Below, piece after piece: positions 18,874 to 28,397 of a DNA stretch of 64,000 nt. Every line of letters starts with the position of its first letter. The stretch's first letter is position 1. The notes beneath the pieces are model-generated. The model was not told where the DNA came from. It saw only the letters and a program-made list of their open reading frames with translations, and searched no databases. A program made the position numbers and the translations under genes. The stretch is taken from NCBI RefSeq assembly GCF_014925385.1, contig NZ_JACSDK010000001.1, forward strand, positions 620,001-684,000, written 5' to 3'. Source of the DNA: Pelagibius marinus. Lineage in GTDB: Bacteria > Pseudomonadota > Alphaproteobacteria > Kiloniellales > Kiloniellaceae.

Positions 18874-20250
18874 TCAGCTGGGCCGGAAAATCATGGTGAT
18901 TTCCGGGAACAGCAGCACCAGCGTCAATATGATGAGCTGCAGGCCGATGAAGGGCAGGAAGCCGCGGAAGATATCCGGCAAGGTGATGTGCGGCGGCGCC
19001 ACCGATTTCAGGTAGAAGGCCGCCGGGCCGAAGGGCGGGCTGAGGAAACTCACCTGCATGTTCACGCAGAACAGGATGCCGAACCACACGGCGACGAAGC
19101 TCGGCGCGGCGGCCAGCGCGCCGGTCAGCCCCAGTTCCTCCACCGGCAGCTTCAGTACGATGGGCAGGAAGACCGGCATGACCAGCAGCACGATGCCGAC
19201 CCAGTCCATGACGGCGCCTAGGATCAGGAAGATCACCATCATCATAAGCAGGATGCCGAAAGTCGGCAGCTCCGTGCCGATGATCAGGTTGGCCACGTAG
19301 GTCGGGCCGCCGGCGATGGTGTAGGCGCCGGCCAGCGCCGTGGCGCCGAAGGTGATCCACAGGATGGTGCCGGTCGACTTCCAGGTGCGCATCAGGGCTT
19401 CCTTGAACAGGAGCCATGACATCTCGCCGCGAATGACGATGATCAGCAGCACCGCGACCACGCCCATGCCGGCGGCTTCGGTGATTCCGGTGAAGCCGCC
19501 GTAGATAGATCCCAGGACGACACCGACCACAAAGAGCGGCGCGATAAGCCCCGGCAGGGCGCGCAGCCTGTCGGCCATGGTGACGTCCTCGCCGCCTTCC
19601 GGCAACGGCGCCTGTTCCGGGTTCATCTGGGTACGGAAGATGATGTAGGCGATGTAGCAGCCGCCGAGGATGAAGCCGGGCACGAAGGCGGCCTTGAAGA
19701 GGGCATGGATCGAGGTCTCGGTGACCAGCCCGTAGATGATCAGCACGATGGAGGGCGGGATCATGGTGCCCAGGCTGCCGGAGGCGCAGATGGTGCCGAT
19801 GGCGAGGTTCTGGTTGTAGCCGAGGCGCAGCATGTTGGGCAGCGCGATGAGCCCCAGCAGCACGATCTCACCGCCGATGATGCCCGACATGGCGGCCATG
19901 ATGATGGCCATGATGGCGGTGACGATGGCGATGCCGCCGCGGGTGCGGCTGAGCCAGACGTTGAGGCTGTCGAACATCGCCTTGGCGATGTTCGATCTCT
20001 CCATCAGACAGGCCATGAAGATGAACAGCGGCACGGATATCAGCACGTAGTCGGTCATCAGGCCGTACATGCGCTGGGCCAGGATGTTCAGCGGCCCGGT
20101 ACCGAAGGAGCGGAACAGCAGGTCCGGTCCGAACTTCATCATCAGGACGGCGACGGCCAGGAAGCCGGAGGCGAAGCCCAGCGGCATGCCGATCGCCAGC
20201 AGAACGAAGATCCCGACGAGCAGGATCAGTGATATCGTTCCGATATCCAT
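18874..20250 (-). CDS. TRAP transporter large permease (DctM type)
   Basis: A 458-residue membrane protein with about 12 hydrophobic segments. Features include LAIGMPLGFASGFLAVAVLM, VLISVPLFIFMACLMERSNI and the signature ASGSLGTMIPPSIVLIIYGL. It forms the substrate-transporting subunit of a sodium- or proton-driven TRAP system with the DctQ and DctP homologues just upstream on the same strand (36 bases to DctQ). The C-terminus ends with a hydrophobic FPEITMIF segment. Confidence 0.95.
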   Translation of the reverse strand: MDIGTISLILLVGIFVLLAIGMPLGFASGFLAVAVLMMKFGPDLLFRSFGTGPLNILAQRMYGLMTDYVLISVPLFIFMACLMERSNIAKAMFDSLNVWLSRTRGGIAIVTAIMAIIMAAMSGIIGGEIVLLGLIALPNMLRLGYNQNLAIGTICASGSLGTMIPPSIVLIIYGLVTETSIHALFKAAFVPGFILGGCYIAYIIFRTQMNPEQAPLPEGGEDVTMADRLRALPGLIAPLFVVGVVLGSIYGGFTGITEAAGMGVVAVLLIIVIRGEMSWLLFKEALMRTWKSTGTILWITFGATALAGAYTIAGGPTYVANLIIGTELPTFGILLMMMVIFLILGAVMDWVGIVLLVMPVFLPIVLKLPVEELGLTGALAAAPSFVAVWFGILFCVNMQVSFLSPPFGPAAFYLKSVAPPHITLPDIFRGFLPFIGLQLIILTLVLLFPEITMIFRPS

Positions 20251-20286
20251 AGACTGTCATTCCCCCCAGCGCGACCGACTTCAAGG

Positions 20287-20826
20287 TCAGTCGACGTGTT
20301 CTTCCAGCACTTCCTCGGCGAGGTCGTGAACCTGTTTTTCTTTCTTCCAGTCGACGATCAGGTTCATCACCGCCTGGATCGCAATCAGCGTGATGGTCAG
20401 CAGCACCAGCGGTTTCATGGTGGCCGGGATCGGCGGATCCCAGGCGGTGCCGAAGGTCTCCCAGCGCATCAACTTGACATAGGCCTCGTTGAATCCGCCC
20501 CAGACGATGCCGGCAGCGAAAAGAACGATCAGCAGCGTTGAGATGGCATCGAAGGCGCGCTGCCAGTTGCGCGGCACCATGTCGTAGAGAATGAAGATGC
20601 GGATGTGGCCGCGCTGCTGCATCACGTAGAGCCCGGCCAGCAGGTAAACGGCGCCGGCGGTCCAGAGCGACATCTCGTTGACCCAGAGCGTGGGCTTCTC
20701 GAAGACGTAGCGCATCACCACTTCGTAGAACATGATGGCGACGATCAGCGCCACCAGGAACATCGCGACCCGGCTGATGCCGACGCTGATGCGGTCCATC
20801 CAGCTTTCGATAGGGTGTTCGACCAT
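20287..20826 (-). CDS. TRAP transporter small permease (DctQ type)
   Basis: A 179-residue protein with four hydrophobic segments. AMFLVALIVAIMFYEVVMRY and the following F-x-x-P-x-x-W-x-x-E (FEKPTLWVNEMSLW) are the family hallmark; later MQQRGHIRIFILYDMVP is typical. ATG 20826 was chosen since the upstream open frame lacks family similarity. The protein pairs with the large permease in the inner membrane. Confidence 0.92.
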   Translation of the reverse strand: MVEHPIESWMDRISVGISRVAMFLVALIVAIMFYEVVMRYVFEKPTLWVNEMSLWTAGAVYLLAGLYVMQQRGHIRIFILYDMVPRNWQRAFDAISTLLIVLFAAGIVWGGFNEAYVKLMRWETFGTAWDPPIPATMKPLVLLTITLIAIQAVMNLIVDWKKEKQVHDLAEEVLEEHVD

Positions 20827-20958
20827 CTGCAGTCCCCTGGCTGCTTGGGTGCCTGAGGCGAGGCGTGGAGTCGCCGCAGCATAGCACAGCACGTTGCAAG
20901 AGCGGGCCCCGCAGGTCTTCGACCTGGGGACCCGCCTTGCCGGTTCAGCGATCGGTGA

Positions 20959-21975
20959 TTATTTCACCAGGCCGAGGGTCTTCAGGAAGGCGACGTGGCT
21001 GTCAACCAGCGCGCGCGCTTCCGGGGTCTTGTCCGCCCAGCCCTGCCAGGCGCTTTGCGCCGCATTGCGGAAGGCCGCGCGGTCCTCTGCAGACCAGTCG
21101 TAAAGATTGACGCCCTTCTCCCGCAGCATGGCGGCGGCCTCGTTGTTCTTCACCTCGAAGGTGAGGGCCGTCTGGAAGGCCAGCTTCTGCATCGCCACGT
21201 CGATGATGCGCTGCAGGTCTTCCGGCAGGGCGTCCCAGGCGTCCTTGCGGATGGCCAGATGGTCGGACGGCATGGAGTGGAAGCCGGGATAGGTCGCGTG
21301 TTCGACCAGATCGTAGAGGCCCAGGCCGACGTTGTTGGCCAGGCCCGAGGCGTCGGCGCCATCGATGATGCCGGTCTCAAGCGCGGTGAAGATCTCGGTG
21401 AAGTCCATCACCACCGGCGAGGCGCCCAGATTGGCGAAGATCTCGGTCTCCAGGCCCGGCGGCGAGCGGAACTTCCAGTCCTTCAGATCTTCAGGGCCGC
21501 GGAGCGGCTTGGAGGAGGACATGGATTCCTGACCGTAGATCCACCAGCCGATGAGCTGCATGTTGTATTCGTTGTAGAGTTCGTTGGCTGCCTTTTCGCC
21601 GCCGCCATAGTAGAACCAGGCGTACTGCTGCCAGGGCGTGTCGTAGCCGCCCATGATGTCGCCGACGAACTGGAAGGCGGGGTTCTTGCCGGTCTGGTAG
21701 GCGCCACCGGTCATGTCGCCGTCCAGGATGCCACTGGCCGCGGCGTCGAAGGTCTCGACCGACTTCACCACCGAGGAGGAGAAGAACATCTCGATATCGA
21801 GGCGGCCGCCCGACATGGTCTCCACGTCGTCGACGAACTGTTGGGCCAGCTTGCCGGAGGTGGTCTCCGGGGCGTAGTGGGTCTGGATGCGTAGCGTGTA
21901 GTCCGCCGCATAGGCTGACGAAAGGCCAAGCACAGAGGTCGCCGCCGCGACTGCGGCGAATTTCAGCACCTTCAT
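20959..21975 (-). CDS. TRAP transporter substrate-binding protein (DctP type)
   Basis: A 338-residue periplasmic binding protein with a signal peptide (MKVLKFAAVAAATSVLGLSS, cleavage near AYAAD). GGAGG lies upstream of ATG 21975. The mature part reads LRIQTHYAPETTSGKLAQQF, FSSSVVKSVETFDAAASGIL, LKDWKFRSPPGLETEIFANL and VVMDFTEIFTALETGIIDGA. Here R-S-P-P-G holds the position of the carboxylate-binding arginine of the family. The ligand is probably an organic acid but cannot be specified. It is first in the operon and separated by 132 bases from DctQ. Confidence 0.92.
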   Translation of the reverse strand: MKVLKFAAVAAATSVLGLSSAYAADYTLRIQTHYAPETTSGKLAQQFVDDVETMSGGRLDIEMFFSSSVVKSVETFDAAASGILDGDMTGGAYQTGKNPAFQFVGDIMGGYDTPWQQYAWFYYGGGEKAANELYNEYNMQLIGWWIYGQESMSSSKPLRGPEDLKDWKFRSPPGLETEIFANLGASPVVMDFTEIFTALETGIIDGADASGLANNVGLGLYDLVEHATYPGFHSMPSDHLAIRKDAWDALPEDLQRIIDVAMQKLAFQTALTFEVKNNEAAAMLREKGVNLYDWSAEDRAAFRNAAQSAWQGWADKTPEARALVDSHVAFLKTLGLVK

Positions 21976-22486
21976 TAGTTCCTCCCAGTTCTTCTGCTTC
22001 TTGCGCGATACATCGCCGCGCGGGCTATGGCACGAGTCCCCCGTGCCTTCGAAGGGTGAGCCTAAGCCAATCGCGGCGCGACGACAACACGAACTTGGTA
22101 TCGCTACCATCAAGGCGGTGCAAGGGCTGTCGCCGACGGGGTGACGGCGCCGCCCCGAGTGCCCGCGCCGAGCCCCGGCCCGCGCCGTCGCCGCGGTGGA
22201 GAGGGACGGGCGAGGGGGCGGAACCGGCAAATCTCCTCTGGAGCCGACCGTCAAAGCGTGATAGGAACTGCGAATGCCAATGACTCGCAATCTCATTTAG
22301 AGCCGATCGGGGGCGGGCGCCGGGCGGAGGCGGCCAGGATAGCGCCGGATAAATGGCGGAAACCGGCGGATTGTGGAGGGGGATCGTGTGACCCTGCGTC
22401 AGCACAGGAACGCAGCGCGGGGCGCCGCGCCCTTCATCAAATAGGGTCTCTCGGAGGCGCGAAGCGCGGGAAGGTTTGTTGCTGCG
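21976..22486. other. Gene-free region between TRAP and exbB genes
   Basis: 511 bases between divergent operons. No gene is supported. It must hold the promoters of both; the only clear motif is the Fur-like box at 22269-22289. The 22130-22230 stretch is very GC-rich with no obvious structure. Confidence 0.6.
22269..22289. promoter_or_regulatory. Possible iron-responsive (Fur/Mur-like) box
   Basis: TGCGAATGCCAATGACTCGCA has TGCGA/TCGCA ends as an inverted repeat and internal AATG repeats, close in style to the TGCGAAT...ATTCGCA boxes of alphaproteobacterial Fur-family regulators. It lies 198 bases before exbB, an operon that is iron-regulated in most bacteria. The match is by eye and has one mismatch in the outer arms when extended to seven bases. 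Confidence 0.4.
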
Positions 22487-23206
22487 ATGAGCGAAATTCT
22501 CGAAAACGCTGCCTCGGCGGCGGCCGGGCTGCCGGACCGCCTGAACGAGTTCCTGCAGGCCGGCGGTCCGGTGGTGCTGATCCTGCTGGCCTGTTCGGTC
22601 GTGGCGCTGGCCATCGTGCTGCTGAAGCTGTGGCAGTTCCAGGCACTGCGTGCCCGCGACCGCCTGGCCGCGCAGCGCGCCGTCACCCTGTTGCGCGCCG
22701 GCCGACCGGCGGAGGCGCTCAGCCTGCTGGCGGGGCGGCGCGATCCCGTCGTCGGGGTGCTGGCGCGGGCCATTCGCGGCCGCCAGCGCCGCGACCTGCC
22801 GGAGGCGACGGTGCGCGAGGAGGTGCTGCGCAGCGGCAACGAGGTGATCGAGCTGCTGCGCTCGCACCTGGGCGCCCTGGAGGTGATCGGCGGCGTCGCG
22901 CCGCTGCTCGGGCTCTTCGGCACCGTGCTGGGCATGATCGGGGCCTTCCGCCGCCTGGCCGAGGCGGGCGACCGGGTGAACCCGGCGGTGCTGTCGGGCG
23001 GCATCTGGGAAGCCCTACTGACGACCGCCGTGGGCCTGGCCGTCGCCATTCCCGTCGTCGTCCTCTGCAACTGGTTCGAACGGCGCGTGGAGCGCGTCGC
23101 CCACGAAATGGAGAACCTGGTGACCCAGGTTTTCACCCAGGATCTCTCGCCCGCTTCGGAAGGTCACCATGACAGTGCCGGCCTCCGCCTCGCTGCCGCC
23201 GATTGA
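22487..23206 (+). CDS. exbB: ExbB/TolQ/MotA-family proton-channel protein
   Basis: A 239-residue inner-membrane protein. The first hydrophobic segment is GPVVLILLACSVVALAIVLL. Two more flank the conserved block GGVAPLLGLFGTVLGMIGAF and ALLTTAVGLAVAIPVVVLCN, the ExbB signature. With ExbD it forms the proton-driven motor that energises TonB. It is first of a four-gene operon and overlaps exbD by 38 bases, an unusually long stop-start overlap. Confidence 0.92.
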   Translation: MSEILENAASAAAGLPDRLNEFLQAGGPVVLILLACSVVALAIVLLKLWQFQALRARDRLAAQRAVTLLRAGRPAEALSLLAGRRDPVVGVLARAIRGRQRRDLPEATVREEVLRSGNEVIELLRSHLGALEVIGGVAPLLGLFGTVLGMIGAFRRLAEAGDRVNPAVLSGGIWEALLTTAVGLAVAIPVVVLCNWFERRVERVAHEMENLVTQVFTQDLSPASEGHHDSAGLRLAAAD

Positions 23207-23648
23207 GGGGACGCCGATCCGGGGGCTGGGCGCCACCGCTTTCGGCGGGGCGCCGCGCCGGCGCGCGCGCATCGGCCTGACGCCGCTGATCGACGTGGTC
23301 TTCATCCTGCTGGTCTTCTTCATGCTGGCCTCCAGCTTCCTCCAGGACCGGGCCATTCAAGTCGACGCTCCGGCCGCCAGACTGGCCGGCGCTTCCCCGG
23401 AAGGCGCGCTGCTGCTGGAGCTCCGCGCCGACGGCCTGCGGCTTTCCGGCCGGCCGCTCAGCGAGGCGCGGCTCGCCGAGGAACTGCGGGCCCATGCCGC
23501 CCGCAATCCGCGCCAGCGGGTCATGCTCCGGCCGGCCCCGGGCGTCTCCCTGCAGCGGGCGGTGAGCCTGCTGGACCTGGTGCTGGCGGCGGGCCTGCCG
23601 GAGGTTTCCTTTGCTGGTGCGGGCGCTGGCGCCGGACCGGCGGGTTGA
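23169..23648 (+). CDS. exbD: ExbD-family protein 1
   Basis: A 159-residue protein with one transmembrane helix: IGLTPLIDVVFILLVFFMLA, where the Asp in L-I-D-V-V-F is the proton-carrying residue of ExbD. A periplasmic domain of about 110 residues follows (LLELRADGLRLSGRPLSEAR, RQRVMLRPAPGVSLQRAVSL). The start lies inside the end of exbB. The C-terminus is a short Gly/Ala run. Confidence 0.92.
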   Translation: MTVPASASLPPIEGTPIRGLGATAFGGAPRRRARIGLTPLIDVVFILLVFFMLASSFLQDRAIQVDAPAARLAGASPEGALLLELRADGLRLSGRPLSEARLAEELRAHAARNPRQRVMLRPAPGVSLQRAVSLLDLVLAAGLPEVSFAGAGAGAGPAG

Positions 23649-23659
23649 GGAGGCACGTC

Positions 23660-24118
23660 ATGCGGTTTCGTCGCCCGACCCGCAAAGCCGACAGCGAGGA
23701 GCGCGTGCTGCCGCTCATCAACGTCGTCTTCCTGTTGCTCATCTTCTTCATGCTGGCCGGCCGCCTCAGCGAGGCCGAGGTCTTCAAGGTCACGCCGCCG
23801 GTTTCGGCGGGCGCCGGGGGGGCGGGGCCCGCCGGGGGGGGCGGGGCGCAGCGGGTCCGGCTGCCGCGCGCCGCCCACGGCCGCCTGGCGCTGAACGGTG
23901 AAGCGGTCGACCCGGCGGCGCTGAAGTCGGAGCTGGCCGCGCGCTACGGCAGCACCGCCAGGCTGCCGGTGACCTTGAAGGCCGATGCCGCGGCGGAGGC
24001 GCTGGATGTGATCGCGGTCATGGAACGCCTGCGCGCCGCCGGTGTCGGCGAGCTGGAGCTGCTGGCCCAGGCGCCCGAGAGGGCGCCCCGGGCGATGCCG
24101 CAGGGCGCGCGGCCATGA
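23660..24118 (+). CDS. ExbD-family protein 2, lacking the usual helix aspartate
   Basis: A 152-residue ExbD-like protein from ATG 23660 (GAGGAGG upstream). The helix reads ERVLPLINVVFLLLIFFMLA: compared with ExbD1 the membrane Asp is replaced by Asn (L-I-N-V-V-F). In ExbD and TolR this Asp is essential for proton flow, so this copy is probably a structural partner in a mixed ExbD1/ExbD2 dimer; that is an inference. A Gly-rich stretch follows the helix. Its stop overlaps the tonB start (ATGA). Confidence 0.88.
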   Translation: MRFRRPTRKADSEERVLPLINVVFLLLIFFMLAGRLSEAEVFKVTPPVSAGAGGAGPAGGGGAQRVRLPRAAHGRLALNGEAVDPAALKSELAARYGSTARLPVTLKADAAAEALDVIAVMERLRAAGVGELELLAQAPERAPRAMPQGARP

Positions 24119-25131
24119 TCCTCGCCGGACGCGCCTGCCGCGCCGGCGCGCCCCTTCGCGCCGGACATTGGGGGCTGGCTCTCGGCGTCGCCCTGACGCT
24201 CCACGCGGCGCTGGCGCTGCTGCTGTTCCAGCCGCCTGCACCGGGCGCCCTGGCCGGCGGGCGGGGCGGTATCCAGGTGGGGCTCGGTCCGGCCGGCGGC
24301 GCGGCGGGCGCGCCCGGCACCACGTCGGTCGAAGAAGCGCCCGGTGTCGAGGACCCCTTGCCGCAAGCGCGGGATATCCTGCCGCCGTCCGCCGAGGTGC
24401 GGCCCCCTGAGGCGGCGCCCCCGGAACCGCTGCAGGACGCCGCCGTCGCCGAGGCAGCGGCGGGCGCCACGCCTCCTGAGGAAACCCCCATTGTGGGAGC
24501 GCCCGTCGACGCAGCGCCGGTCGACGCAGCGCCGGTCGAGGAGGCTGTCGCGGAGGCGGCGCGCAAGACGCCCCCGAAGCCTGTCGTGAAACCGCGCGCC
24601 AGGTTGAAACCCCGGGCCGTGGCGGCGCCGAGCGAACCTGATCGGCAGGTCCAAGCCGAGCCTCAACCCGCGCCGCAGCCGGCAGGCCCGCAGACGGCAG
24701 CAAAAACCGCCGGGCCGTCCGGCGCGGCGCCGGCGCAGGGCAGGCCGGGCGCGGCGGTGAACGGCACCAACGGCAAGGCGGGGACCGGCGCGACGGCGGC
24801 GGCGGGTACCGGCAAGAGTTCGGGCGGCGGCGGCACGCCGGGGGACTATATCGACTACAAGCAGCGGATCATGTCCTGGCTGGAGCGGCACAAGGAATAC
24901 CCGCGGCGCGCCAAGCTGCGCCGCCAGGAAGGCGCGGCTCATCTGGTCATCGCGGTCGACGGCTCAGGCAAGCTGCTCGACTACCGCATCGACAAGAGCG
25001 CCGGCTACAAACTGCTGGATCAGGAGGTCGTCGCCATGGTGCAGCGTGCCCAGCCACTGCCCGCCGCGCCTTCGGGGGCTGGGACGGCACGCTACGAGTT
25101 CAGCTTCCTGGTCGACTTCGGCCTTCGGTGA
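24115..25131 (+). CDS. tonB: TonB-family energy transducer
   Basis: A 338-residue protein with an N-terminal membrane anchor (WGLALGVALTLHAALALLLF, with the Ser/His position of TonB as H30), a long Pro/Ala/Glu-rich linker (residues 45-240) and a C-terminal TonB domain: YKQRIMSWLERHKEYPRRAK, LVIAVDGSGKLLDYRIDKSA and YEFSFLVDFGLR. It transmits ExbBD motion to outer-membrane receptors. No TonB-dependent receptor gene lies in the window. It is the last gene of the operon, convergent with the kinase gene. Confidence 0.92.
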   Translation: MILAGRACRAGAPLRAGHWGLALGVALTLHAALALLLFQPPAPGALAGGRGGIQVGLGPAGGAAGAPGTTSVEEAPGVEDPLPQARDILPPSAEVRPPEAAPPEPLQDAAVAEAAAGATPPEETPIVGAPVDAAPVDAAPVEEAVAEAARKTPPKPVVKPRARLKPRAVAAPSEPDRQVQAEPQPAPQPAGPQTAAKTAGPSGAAPAQGRPGAAVNGTNGKAGTGATAAAGTGKSSGGGGTPGDYIDYKQRIMSWLERHKEYPRRAKLRRQEGAAHLVIAVDGSGKLLDYRIDKSAGYKLLDQEVVAMVQRAQPLPAAPSGAGTARYEFSFLVDFGLR

Positions 25132-25167
25132 GAAGGACTGCGGTGGGCGTCGCCGCTCCGGGGGCGT

Positions 25168-26775
<1,608 letters not shown>

Positions 26776-27128
26776 GAAGGCTCAAACCCCAGGATTGATC
26801 GGCGGCGAATTTGGCCGGGCACCCTGTCCGAGCTCCCGGCGGCGGAAATTTTATGCGGCCTCACGAAGGCGGGGCATTCTGACCGATTGAATAAAATTTT
26901 CGGTATTTGAGTATGTTGCCGCCGCCGCTGAATGAGGAGCCATTTGCCTCGCGCGGCTATGGCGAGTCAAGTGCGCAAAGGCCGCAGGTCGACCGGTCGC
27001 TTTCCGCGCTTTCGATTCGGCCCCGGAATCCCGGCGACTTGGTGGTTCATGCAGCTGTCACTTTTTCGTCAAACCGGGGTCACCCGGCAGGGTTAAGAAA
27101 CCGGATTCATGACCCTGCCGTGACCGCC
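26776..27128. other. Divergent regulatory region, kinase and acyltransferase
   Basis: 353 bases without a supported gene. An A/T-rich patch at 26885-26915 (GATTGAATAAAATTTTCGG and following) is the likely promoter zone for one or both divergent genes. No convincing -35/-10 pair or operator was found. Confidence 0.5.
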
Positions 27129-28007
27129 ATGCGATTCCTGTCCCCCACACCCGATTTCACCTACGCGACTCCCGAGGATGCGGCCTGGCGCCGCCGGGTC
27201 ATCCACGGCATCGAACAGCTCACCGGCAAGCCCCGTCTGTGGCGACTCTATGCCGACTACTGTCGTACTCCGGCGGCGCAGGACTTCTTCGCCGAGGCGG
27301 TCGAGCGCCTGGCGCTGACCGTCTCTTTCGAGCGCCGCGACCTGGCGCGCATTCTGCGTGAAGGCCCACTGGTCGTTGTGGCCAATCATCCCTTCGGCGT
27401 GGTCGACGGCATCGTGCTCGGCTACCTGCTTTCGCGGGTGCGTCCGGACTTCCGCATTCTCGTCAACTCGGTGCTCTACCGTCTGCCGGCGCTGCAGCCC
27501 TTCCTGCTGCCCATCGACTTCGCCGAAACGCGCGCGGCGCAGGCGACCAACCTGGCGAGCCGCCGCCGGGCGCGCGCCGACCTCGCCGCCGGGCGGGCCG
27601 TCGCCATCTTTCCCGGCGGCGCCGTCTCGACCGCGGCCTCGCCCCTGGGCCGCGCCGTCGATCCGGCCTGGAAGCCCTTTGTCGGCCGCCTGGTGCAGGA
27701 AAGCCGGGCGAGCGTGCTGCCGGTTTTCTTCGAGGGGCAGAACAGCCGCGTCTTCCAGTGGGCCAGCCGGGTCTCCATGACCTTGCGACTCTCGCTGCTG
27801 TTCCACGAGGTGGTGAACAAGATGGGCAGTGAGGTGCAACTGCGTATCGGCGCACCCTTGACCTATGGCCAGCTGGCACACTTTCGGGACCGCCGCGCGC
27901 TGACCGACCATCTGCGCAATCTCACCTACGCGCCTCAGCACGAGGAGGTGACCTCCTTCATGCCGCCCTTCGAGCCGCCGCTGGGACCGGTCTTCCACCT
28001 GCGTTGA
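27129..28007 (+). CDS. PlsC-like lysophospholipid acyltransferase
   Basis: A 292-residue acyltransferase. The catalytic block is VVVANHPFGVVDGIVLGYLL, an N-H-x4-D motif, and the acceptor-site block is AVAIFPGGAVSTAAS. The region RILVNSVLYRLPALQPFLLP follows the layout of hemolysin/OlsA-type acyltransferases making phosphatidate or ornithine lipids. No second ornithine-lipid gene is present. ATG 27129 begins MRFLSPTPDFTYATPEDAAW; an open frame extends upstream but lacks family similarity. Confidence 0.8.
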   Translation: MRFLSPTPDFTYATPEDAAWRRRVIHGIEQLTGKPRLWRLYADYCRTPAAQDFFAEAVERLALTVSFERRDLARILREGPLVVVANHPFGVVDGIVLGYLLSRVRPDFRILVNSVLYRLPALQPFLLPIDFAETRAAQATNLASRRRARADLAAGRAVAIFPGGAVSTAASPLGRAVDPAWKPFVGRLVQESRASVLPVFFEGQNSRVFQWASRVSMTLRLSLLFHEVVNKMGSEVQLRIGAPLTYGQLAHFRDRRALTDHLRNLTYAPQHEEVTSFMPPFEPPLGPVFHLR

Positions 28008-28064
28008 AGCAGGCCGAAGTCATGGCGTTTTGTATGAGGCTTCGGATCTCGCGGCGCGTGAAAC

Positions 28065-28093
28065 TTGACAGCTTCATCTCCTGCGATCATAAC
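28065..28093 (+). promoter_or_regulatory. Promoter of the rtcB leader/small RNA
   Basis: TTGACA (28065-28070), a 17-base spacer, then CATAAC (28088-28093). It sits 60 bases after the acyltransferase stop and about 200 bases before a strong terminator, with no convincing gene between. Confidence 0.5.
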
Positions 28094-28099
28094 AGGCGC

Positions 28100-28333
28100 G
28101 AATTTCGCGGCGACAGGCGCCGCAACCACGACAAACCTGTGACGAGTGACATGGAAACGGTCTGCCACATCATGCAGAGAAAACTGCCAGACGCCGGCGC
28201 TTTATATGCGCTGCGCGCAAGCGCGTTCAATCTGCCGTGCTTGGGAGTGGGCCGTCCGGTCATGCTGTAACCGCAGCATCACAGCCGTAGTCGACGAACC
28301 CTCCCGCAGCCGTGCGCCGGGAGGGTTTTTCTT
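28100..28333 (+). ncRNA. Candidate small RNA or regulatory leader upstream of rtcB
   Basis: A transcript from the TTGACA promoter would run about 230 bases and end at the terminator at 28297-28333, 64 bases before the rtcB start. An 88-codon open frame (28004-28270) crosses the region but starts before the promoter, has no ribosome-binding site and resembles nothing known. The arrangement fits either an independent small RNA or a leader whose terminator controls readthrough into the RNA-repair genes. The RNA boundaries are inferred. Confidence 0.35.
28297..28333 (+). terminator. Intrinsic terminator before rtcB
   Basis: A perfect 10-bp stem AACCCTCCCG/CGGGAGGGTT (28297-28306 and 28318-28327) with an 11-base loop, followed by TTTCTTT. 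It ends whatever transcript comes from upstream immediately before the RNA-repair operon. Confidence 0.85.
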
Positions 28334-28397
28334 TGCCCAGAAGCTCCCGGATCGTGACGGCGAGAGACGATAACCGCCGAAGACAAGGAGCAGGATC

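Noticed and set aside
24018-24566. Ser/Ala-rich minus-strand ORF
   Set aside because: A shadow of the Pro/Ala-rich TonB linker.
28004-28270. An 88-codon plus-strand ORF before rtcB
   Set aside because: It overlaps the acyltransferase stop, has no ribosome-binding site or known similarity, and the likely promoter lies inside it.
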